Origin: Manis javanica
Lineage: Eukaryota; Chordata; Mammalia; Pholidota; Manidae
DNA length: 64,000 bases
Direction: 5' to 3'
Assembly: GCF_040802235.1 (NCBI RefSeq)
Contig: NC_133157.1
Location: forward strand, 21,903,501 to 21,967,500
Shown: piece after piece, positions 56,461 through 64,000 of the stretch
How the letters are laid out: every line of letters begins with the position of its first letter
How positions within the stretch are numbered: position 1 is the stretch's first letter
The notes under the pieces: generated by a model
The model's database searches: none
What the model was told of the DNA's origin: nothing
The model's input: only the letters and a program-made list of their open reading frames with translations
Program-made: the position numbers and the translations under genes

Positions 56461-57234
56461 GGAAAAATAAATCTCCAGCAGAACACTATATATTAGCAAA
56501 TCATTCCTGCATCAACAAAGCACTCTGTTGGCACTTATTACATGTCAGCTAAGGACCACAGAGGTACAGGAGTGAATCAGGATTGAGTTCTGTAGGGACT
56601 GGTTGGGAAGATAAGCCATACAAGAAATAACTAGAGTAGGACACTCACTGTTATGAAGCAAGCAACTTTAGAGACAGTGATCTGAGGTTCTAACTTAAGT
56701 GATATGGACAGTGAAAAATTCACTTAGGACACTCAGTAAGAAGCATGTCAAATCCTTAAATGGATGGTTTTCACTATGGCTTTAATAATGATCAACCCCC
56801 AAAATAAAACAAAAACAAGAAATGATTCAATCTGTTAGATTAGTTCTTCTCCTTTTAAAGTTCACTATTAATGCATGTCTATGCATTGTTTTAAAAAAAT
56901 CAAATATAGATGTCCACCATTCACCCCTGACCCTCCACCCCTCATTCTGACTGGCCAATCTTGATTTCTCCCCAGAGGTGATCAGCCATTACCAACTGCC
57001 ATTTGGTGCCTAGACTCCTAATCATATTTTGTGGATTTATCATCACTTTCGCATACTTACAAAGATAAATATGTATGACCCCAGGGACGTTTAGGAAAGG
57101 TTGGGTCACCTGCAGAACAATAGGGTGGGACAGGTCGTTCAGGTTTTTAAGAACTAAACTATCGCTTTATTCTCTGCAAAACTTTATGAGATTAAGTGAT
57201 TGTGCATGTTTCCTCATTTATGTTCTGGTCTCAG

Positions 57235-57339
57235 GATGAATTCAAAGCATTTTTGAAAGCTGCTGGATGCAAGCTTGCAGTGGTTGAATTTTCAGCAAAA
57301 TGGTGTGGTCCTTGTAAAAAGATTTGTCCTCTTGTACAG
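57235..57339 (+). CDS. TXNDC8: TXNDC8 exon: thioredoxin active-site exon (WCGPC)
   Basis: A 105-nt exon, phase 0-0, 35 codons; acceptor TCTGGTCTCAG, donor CAG|GTAAGT. It encodes DEFKAFLKAAGCKLAVVEFSAKWCGPCKKI...LVQ. The helix and first core strand are followed by the redox motif WCGPC (57301-57315), with the dithiol Cys pair intact, and the preceding Lys. The exon corresponds to exon 2 of TXN-type genes in position and content. There are extra Cys residues at AGC and ICP. Confidence 0.92.
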
Positions 57340-58689
57340 GTAAGTATCATCAGTATCAGTTTCAGTTTTAGAAGGAATTTAAAGTCCCCAAATCATGTTT
57401 CCAGTGAACCTCAAAAGTCTGGCACTTAGGAGCCATTATGGAATCATAATTTTTTTGAAGCATCCTGATTAACCTGAAGATAATATACCAGAATCTAATT
57501 AGATCATTGGCACACATATCAGAAAATTAATACTATTTTTCTATCGATAATTCTGCAGGGAGCATCAAGATGTGCAAAAGAGAACAATTGTACAAATGAA
57601 TGGATTATTCATAATATGACATTTAACCAAAGTTACAGTGTTCAGAATTTCCAAATATTGGACTAAGTTACCGATAAACATGATACTTGGTTTTTAACTA
57701 TACTAGAGAATTAAAAAGTGCCCCCAATCCTTCAATCCTGTCATCAGAACAAACCATATGTTTTGCATATTCCTTTCATGTCTGATATACTTTATAAAAT
57801 ATTTTAATAAAATATTTTACTTAATTGTTATAATATATTTATAATTAGATATTTTCCCCACATTCACGACGGTTCATGTTTTGTATAGATTCTCCAGATT
57901 ATAATTTTAATGTCTGTACAATGTTTCATCTAGCTTATTTCCCTATTGCCCATTTAAAAGTATTCACCATTTTATTTGTTGTTTCTCATATAACATGCTG
58001 CAGAAAGAACCTCAGGGTATTTTCTTTTCATTTCTCCTTTTGTGCACATGTAAGGTCAATTTTGTGAAACCTATTCTTTCAAATATAAAGAAGTTTTGAT
58101 TTCTCAACCCAACTGAGAACACTCTATTTTCAATGAGGTTTCTCACATTTCAACTTTTTTGACTAGAATGCTTGAGTCCACTTTAATTCATTCTAACCAC
58201 AGTTACAACCTTTGCCATTTAATTAAAAATAAACCTATATCTAAATAGAGAAATTGGCTACATGACATCTCAACATCCAATTATGCCTAAAATTCTTTTA
58301 ATATCCAAAGGGAACATTTTTAATATCTGATGGGCCCCTCAAATCTGACACTCAAAATTTTGAGTATACAATATTTGGCTTTGGGAGTATAAATACACTC
58401 ATACGCCACAGTCAAAGCTGGTCAAATGCCAAGAGCCAACAAGAGGCATTTTCATAAAGTGCAATGAAATCTAAGGTTTGATACCCTCTCCTTTCCTTCA
58501 TACCTTCAGTTCTTGAAGGTGGTAAGAGCTCAGCCAGTTATACCCAGGCTCCTGCAGCTACTCCTACACCCATCCTTACCTCTAGGTTAGTTACAGTTAG
58601 CTCTTTGGAGATAAACCTCCCCAGATTATACTAATTTGAATGTGCCATCTGTTTTCTGTTGGCATCCAGATTAATACAAACATAATTTT

Positions 58690-59100
58690 TAAATAAATTT
58701 TTTTGCATCCACACTGTGAAGTACTATTCAGATGTTAAAAGAATCAAGTAGACCCGTATGTAATGATGGGATTGTCTCCAAGATAACATTTAAGTATTAA
58801 GTAAAAAGAGTACAGTGCAGAAAAATGTATGTGGTATGGTCCCATTTATGTAAAACAGACATATATGTGTATGTGTGAATATATATGTACATGTTATATA
58901 TACGTAAATACAGACATATTTATTATATATAGACAAAAGGAAGCAGAAGGATACGTATGCAACAAGTTTTTTTTTCTGTGAAAGAGAATGAAAATTGGGA
59001 GAGGATTACGAATTTCTTGTTTTGCTTTATTTTCTTTTCCTGTAATGTCTGAACTTTTGCAACACAACGTATTCATTATCATGTGTGTAATTTTTTTTAA
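58690..59100 (+). repeat. Old L1 3'-end fragment, sense
   Basis: GTGAAGTACTATTCAGATGTTAAAAGAATC, TCTCCAAGATAACATTTAAGTATTAAGTAAAAAGAG and GTGGTATGGTCCCATTTATGTAAAAC are the L1M 3' end in sense orientation. TA/TG simple sequence lies within it. Confidence 0.65.
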
Positions 59101-59159
59101 ACTCATAGTACATAAGGGAGTTAGAGAAAAGTCTCTCCTTTCTCTAGGTCACTTTATCA

Positions 59160-59750
59160 GTTAGAGATCAAAGCAGGAAACAGAGGCCAAATTAGACAGA
59201 AAAGGGTTTTCATGCAAGGAATTAAATGCAAATGAAGTCATTGGGAGACTGGTTGAATAGGCTCTGGACTGGAGCTCCATGAATGACTCAGAACACCACA
59301 GACCCTCTGGGGCCTCTAACTTTGCTGTAATCAGAAGTAAGGGTGAACCAGCGAACACTACTGGAACCACAAACCACCCACCCACCAACAGAGCTGCAGC
59401 CTCAGTCGGGGGATCAGAACTGGAGCCCAGAAGTAACTGCTGCACCCCCTGCTCTGAGAATCCAGGAAGCTGATGCCTGGCCACTGGACTGGGCCCAGTA
59501 CGGCTGCTGCAGCTACAGCCTCCAATGCAGCTGCCTTCCAGTATCCACAGTCTTGCTTTCCAGCAGGAACATCCAAAAACAAAAAGAAAGTAGCTTCTCA
59601 CTGCTGCCTTCCAAGTCTGACTGGCATGCATCTCATTGATAAAATCAATTTGCATCTAGAACTCTAGCTGCAAGGGAGTCCAAGGAATCCACCCTTTTTT
59701 TTTTTCCTTTCTCGGTTCTGCAAGAAGGTGGAATGGAGGCTGGCTAGCTA
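59160..59750 (-). mobile_element. Possible LTR or MaLR-like repeat
   Basis: AGACAGAAAAGGGTTTTCATGCAAGGAATTAAATGC, GGAAGCTGATGCCTGGCCACTGG, and CTTCTCACTGCTGCCTTCC resemble phrases of an old mammalian LTR. A related segment appears near 61435-61690. Family and orientation are uncertain. Open frames across it (both strands) are not supported as genes. Confidence 0.35.
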
Positions 59751-59954
59751 AACCATTATTCAAGGTGGGGCAAGAACTCAAGACATACAAAAACTAAAAG
59801 TTTACTACCCATGGAGTCTCTGCTAAAGGATGTGTTACAAGGAAAGAAGTGAATCATAAGAAACTGTACATGCTGAGAAGTAACTTAAAATTGCCTTGAG
59901 TAAACTCCATAGTCCCATTTGATCTGGGCCTTGGTGACTAAGAACAAGAGTCAG

Positions 59955-60165
59955 AAAACTTTTCTGTAAAGGATCAGATAGTCAGTACTTTCAGGTTTGC
60001 TGGCCATATGGTCTTTATCATAACCACTTGCTTTCCTGTTGTAGCACAAGGGCAGCCAATGGCAATACAGACACAGCAAAGCACAAGCAAACTGTGTTCC
60101 AATAAAACTTTATTTACAAGACCATGTGGAGAGCTGGATTTAATCTAGAAGGTGCTGACCTTGGG
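59955..60165 (+). repeat. hAT-type non-autonomous element (MER1-like)
   Basis: GTCAGAAAACTTTTCTGTAAAGGATCAGATAGTCAG, GGTTTGCTGGCCATATGG and TGTGTTCCAATAAAACTTTATTTACAAGACC are the standard phrases of a common hAT-Charlie-type element. It pairs with the opposite-strand copy at 53520-53700. Confidence 0.75.
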
Positions 60166-60329
60166 TTAAGAGGATCACCAGGCATAGAGCCCTGAAAAGA
60201 GCATTTCTAGGAAAGGAGAGGTTATAAATGTGTTGGGAAATTGCATGGTGTGATCACAGGAACACAAGTAGGTCTGTGAGGCTAATGTATAGTATGCACA
60301 ATGGAAGTCACAACAAATGAGCTTTGAAA

Positions 60330-60640
60330 AGAAAGTTGGGGCCAGATCAAGAAGGAGCTTGTGCTAGAACTTAATGAGTGGATATAGAAAGCCAAAATAG
60401 AAGAATTTTAAAATGGGTTAGCCATGATCAAATGTGAGTTTTGGAAAATTACTTTTGGCAATATTGTATAAGGATGGGTTAGAAAGAACGAAGGCAAGTT
60501 ACCCAGGGTGGACAACAATGAATAACAGGTATGCCAAAACTAGGGCTGTGGTTTTTAGATAAAAAAGAAAGATTAAATTGAGGAGACATTTTAGAGTTAA
60601 GATCAACAGAATAGGTGACCAAACAGGAGCATAGTATGCA
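60330..60640 (+). repeat. Ancient interspersed repeat, diverged copy
   Basis: GGCCAGATCAAGAAGGAGCTTGTG, GTGGATATAGAAAGCC and AATTACTTTTGGCAATATTGTATAAGGATGGGTTAGAAAG share the layout of the 29035-29660 repeat. Class not assigned. Confidence 0.4.
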
Positions 60641-62197
60641 CGAGGAAGAACAGAGCAGAAGGAAGATGGGGGATTGAGGAGCCTCGGTGGATGGAGTGGG
60701 GTAATGAGGGAGGCAGTGTCTGTAAGGAAACCCCAAACTATCAAGGGACCCATCTCTCTACCAAGTCTTCTGGCTACTACTTGATACAGAAATGACAACT
60801 GCTATATCCCCGTCCATTTCCTAACAGATTTGGGAGGCTCTGAAACTTCATAAATAGACTGACCCTAGGAATTAGATGTCTATGCAGGTCAAACCCATTC
60901 CTATGACTCCTACTAGGGAACATCCATACATCTTCAAACTTGAAAAGTTCAAGTCAATTGCCCTAGAGTTCTTGAACAACACCATTTTCCTACCAGGTAA
61001 TCAGCACCTTTTTTTTTAATCTGAAAAGTGCTCTGAAACTCTAAAGGCCTTTGTGTCTTTTATTAAAGAGTTTTTCCCCAATTTCACCATCTTAATGGGC
61101 CAATGAAGAAAGAATCCCCACTTCAGTTGCAACCCATGGACAAACAGCCAGAGAGAGTCCCTATAACAAAACTCTGCACGTATCCACCTTGTCACCCAGT
61201 CATGCTTCTTCCCTCTTCTCCATGGGAACAGCCCCCAGGGAGAGTGCCACCTGTTACTGTCTCTATCTGGGCAAGCTCTGGACACCTCACACCACTGTCA
61301 GAGAGGTCCCTTTTGAAAGAGATCACTGCAAATGCTTGAGGTATGATATTAAAGTAAAGAAATCAAGATGCTATTAAGTGTCGTTAAAGTATGAACACAG
61401 CTGTCTGAAAAAACAAAACCCAAGAGCTGACATTTTACAGGCTGTTGCTGCATCTCTCACCCCCAGACCCATCACCCACACCTTGGTCACTGCTGCTGCC
61501 AAAGGGGCTTCCAGAACAAAACAGAAGCAGAAAAGAGTTACTTCTTCTGTCCTCCCACCTTCCATTGTCCTGCAAGTGCTTCCCATTGGCAGAACCCAAC
61601 TGGAGGACAGCAAAGGATTCTGGGAAATCTTGCTTCAGTACCCAGTAGAACACAGAATGATGGCAATGGGGCAGAAAGCAATGGGGCTAAGAGTCAGCAC
61701 AAGTATCTTTATGTCACCTCAGCCATAAGAGCCTTCTAGCATCACCGGCACCACCATCTCCCAAAAAGCCTGGCAAGAGGAAATGGTAAAGGCCATTTGG
61801 GTATGACCCAGAGATGTGTATTGAAGACCACTGAAGGCAGACACCACACCAAAGGAAAAAGCTGCTGTCTCTCCCTCCACCCCACAGGGTACATCTGTGC
61901 CGACCACATACATCTCACTATTCCTTTGCTTTTATATCCTTTTCTAACTTTGAAACTCTGATACTCAGTTTAGCTCCCTAGACTCTGGTCCTGCTATTGA
62001 TCTTTGCTTGACCTTGGCAACACCCAACATTTGACTTTGGTGCTTCAAGCTCTAGGCAGGCATAAAATGACAGAATGATGCTTCACTCTCTTGGGAAACC
62101 TGTTGTTCATTTCTTATTTTTGCCAAAGGGCATTTCTACTGTGTAATTTAACATTAACATTAAGCTAATAGGGAATTTTTATTCTTTTATTTTGAAG

Positions 62198-62257
62198 GCA
62201 ATGTCTCTGCAATACCAAAATGTAATGTTTGCTAATGTGGATGTGGACTATTCTCAG
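62198..62257 (+). CDS. TXNDC8: TXNDC8 exon: thioredoxin strand/helix exon
   Basis: A 60-nt exon, phase 0-0; acceptor TTTATTTTGAAG, donor CAG|GTAAGA. It encodes AMSLQYQNVMFANVDVDYSQ. The N-V-x-F-x-x-V-D-V-D core strand is diagnostic of thioredoxins, and 60 nt equals the corresponding exon of the TXN gene. The next exon, with the cis-Pro loop, was not found before 64000. Confidence 0.92.
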
Positions 62258-62949
62258 GTAAGAATCTTCAATCTTTCCATGTGGATACATAAAATCAAAT
62301 ACAATGTCATTGAGAACACTGTCTCAGTGATTATCAATTTAAAGTGAAGGAGAATTTCACAATTTTTTTCTGATAAACTGTAGTGAACTCCCTCATAATG
62401 CTCTTGTATGTTTTGTATTAATTTAAAAAAAAATAAACCAGCAAATAAGTGGCTCTCCTGCTGCCCCCTTCCTTCCCGTACTGTGGCCAACTTCCCTATC
62501 AATCCCAACACTTTTTACCACTTGCCTTGAGCTCTGCCCAAGAATCCTACTCAGCAAAGTTGCTCTAGGCAAACACTACTAGTTGGTTAGTGTTGGTTAG
62601 TGGAGTTGAGCTCAAAGCAAAAAGTTATTTTCATCCCTGTAATAGATTATTAATCAATTTCTAAAGCCTATTCCTCTTGCTACATTTTATGCTTTTTGTA
62701 GGTTTTTTTGAAAATCACAAGGAATTCCAGAAAATTCTCCCCTCATGACCCTAGAGCCTTCCTTTCTCATCCCACCCCCAAAATAATCAGCCTCATGTAT
62801 TCCATCCAAATGTACCTTATTAGTACAATGTGTCTACAAAATTATTCTTTTTAACATTTGTTCATTCAAAATGAGGAAAAGTAACAATAACAAGTGGCCC
62901 ATACATAGTTAGATTGAGTTTGAAATTTAGAATAACAAAAATCTGTTAT

Positions 62950-63115
62950 TCATCTGTTCTGCCCTTTGATAGTTTTGTGACCTATTTTTAGTTAACCTTG
63001 ATAAACTTCAGTTTCTTCATCTGTAAGATAATTATACTTAACAGAACATGAAATGAGATAAAATACATAAAATATATGACATAGTGCCCAGAACATAATA
63101 AGAATTTTCATTTCT
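62950..63115 (+). repeat. MIR SINE
   Basis: TTTGTGACCTATTTTTAG, CTTCAGTTTCTTCATCTGTAAGATAATTATAC, AATGAGATAAAATACATAAAATATATG and GTGCCCAGAACATAATAAG are MIR in order. Confidence 0.8.
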
Positions 63116-63224
63116 CCATTTCCTTCTAGCTTCATTAAACTGGACAGTGTTTAATTGACCTTTAAGCTGAATCATATATTAGGCATTCAGAATACATAGC
63201 TAGGATCATTATCTCTTTTGTCTT

Positions 63225-63840
63225 TTTTTATATTCACAGAGCTATGCAACCATCCCTACAAGCAATTTTAGAGTATTTTCATCATTAAAAAAAATTTTTT
63301 TGGAATTTTAGCAGTCATCTCCAGTTCCTCCCATCACCCACCCCAACCCAAGCAACCATAAGCCTGCATTCTGTCTATAGATTTGCTTATTCTGAACATT
63401 TCATATAAATGGAATCATACAATACATGGTAGTTTGTGACTGGTTTCTTTTAGTTAGCATAAGTTTTCCCAGTTCATCTATGTCATAGCATGTATCAGTA
63501 CTTCATTCTTTCTTATTGCTGAATAATATTCCATTGTATGGATATACCACATTTTACTTATCCATTCAACCATTGATGGACATTGAGTTGTTTGCACTGT
63601 TCAACAATTATGAATAATACTGGCATAAACATGTTTGTATTTTCATTTATCTTGGGTGTATATTTAGGAATGGAATCATTGGGTCATATGGTAACTCTTT
63701 AACTTTTTGAGGAACTGAGGAACTGTTTTCCAAGGCAGCTGCACCATTTTACATTCCCATCAGCAATGTGTGAGGGTTCTGATTTCTCCATGTCCACACC
63801 AATGCATGTTATTTTTTGCCTTTTTGATTAGAGCTCTTTG
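63225..63840 (-). mobile_element. L1 3' fragment, antisense
   Basis: AGAGCTATGCAACCATCCCTACAAGCAATTTTAGAG, ATATAAATGGAATCATACAATACATGG, TTGCTGAATAATATTCCATTGTATGG, AATCATTGGGTCATATGGTAACTC and GCTGCACCATTTTACATTCCC are the antisense L1M 3' end and ORF2 C-terminus. SYATIPTSNF at 63241 is part of this repeat, not the next TXNDC8 exon. Confidence 0.9.
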
Positions 63841-64000
63841 TCTTTTAAGGTAAAACAAAATGCACACTTTTCTTTAATAGTAATTTATTTATTAGTTGTC
63901 ATCACTGTGGTCATGAAAACTATAACTGTGTGTATGTGTGTTTTATAGCTGTCAGAGGAGAGATTTACTAACATAACATGACAGGTTTATGGAAAGATTT

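Larger units (their letters stand above)
54253..57234 (+). other. TXNDC8 intron 1 (GC-AG) with nested MIR/L1
   Basis: A roughly 3.0 kb intron. It holds an L2 3' end (55355-55475) and a MIR interrupted by an L1 fragment (55985-56460). The polypyrimidine tract is TTTCCTCATTTATGTTCTGGTCTCAG. Confidence 0.7.
57340..62197 (+). other. TXNDC8 intron 2 with repeats, no gene seen
   Basis: 4.9 kb. It has an old L1 3' fragment (58690-59100), possible LTR sequence (59160-59750), a hAT-type element (59955-60165) and a diverged ancient repeat (60330-60640). The rest (60660-62170) shows no gene. Confidence 0.7.
54226..62257 (+). other. TXNDC8: Thioredoxin gene, 5' part, best identified as TXNDC8
   Basis: Three coding exons (54226-54252, 57235-57339, 62198-62257) join in phase 0 to give about 64 residues of a thioredoxin. 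TXNDC8 is a testis-specific thioredoxin (spermatid Golgi/acrosome, Sptrx-3) that in human lies beside SVEP1 in the same orientation, as here. The KLAVV-EFSAKWCGPCKK sequence is closer to TXNDC8 than to TXN by memory. The remaining exons should lie to the right of position 64000. The identification rests on synteny, exon lengths and sequence; a search against TXN and TXNDC8 would settle it. Confidence 0.85.

Noticed and set aside
59161-59667. 164-codon minus-strand and 98-codon plus-strand frames
   Set aside because: They lie in an LTR-like repeat, on both strands, without recognisable domains or splice evidence.
61374-61913. Overlapping frames up to 116 codons in the TXNDC8 intron
   Set aside because: They match diverged LTR-like sequence also seen near 59500. 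No supporting gene structure.
63238-63275. Possible next TXNDC8 exon after CACAG (SYATIPTSNF)
   Set aside because: The sequence belongs to an antisense L1 3' end that continues to 63840. It lacks the thioredoxin cis-Pro context and a proper donor.

Overview
This is nuclear DNA of a placental mammal. The evidence is intron-rich vertebrate genes with canonical splice sites, abundant mammalian repeats (L1, MIR, L2, MER5A-like hAT elements, a U6 retropseudogene) and two genes whose adjacency is conserved in mammals. I see no Alu, B1/B2 or carnivore tRNA-Lys SINE, so primates, mouse-like rodents and carnivores look unlikely. I cannot name the species.

Layout. 1-4131: a 5'-complete, inactivated L1 on the minus strand that runs off the left edge. 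5637-34974: the last eleven coding exons (about 424 codons) of SVEP1 on the plus strand. They encode the end of one sushi/CCP module, five complete CCP modules, three EGF-like modules and a short basic tail ending in a TAA stop. SVEP1 is a very large secreted matrix and cell-adhesion protein, and this is its extreme C-terminus. 16088-24340, inside the intron between the last two CCP exons: an almost complete, antisense endogenous retrovirus. It has two 246-249 bp LTRs that differ by only about 2-3%, a 5-bp target duplication, a tRNA-Phe-type primer site, and broken gag, pol and env remnants. 31254-34952: the last SVEP1 intron, carrying a U6 snRNA retropseudogene and an L1 3' fragment.

35480-54225: an intergenic stretch with no gene I can support. 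It holds ancient repeats, probable solo LTRs and paired TG/AC microsatellites. 54226-62257: the first three coding exons of a thioredoxin gene on the plus strand, best read as TXNDC8, the testis thioredoxin that lies next to SVEP1 in other mammals. Its proposed first exon uses a GC rather than GT donor. Exon 2 carries an intact WCGPC redox site. The remaining exons lie to the right of the window.

The two genes are neighbours but have unrelated roles: extracellular matrix and vascular/lymphatic biology for SVEP1, spermatid redox chemistry for TXNDC8. I found no undescribed multi-gene system. The points most worth checking are the young short-LTR provirus with its long open env-TM frame, a recent 107-bp duplication flanking a SVEP1 EGF exon, and the GC-AG intron in TXNDC8.
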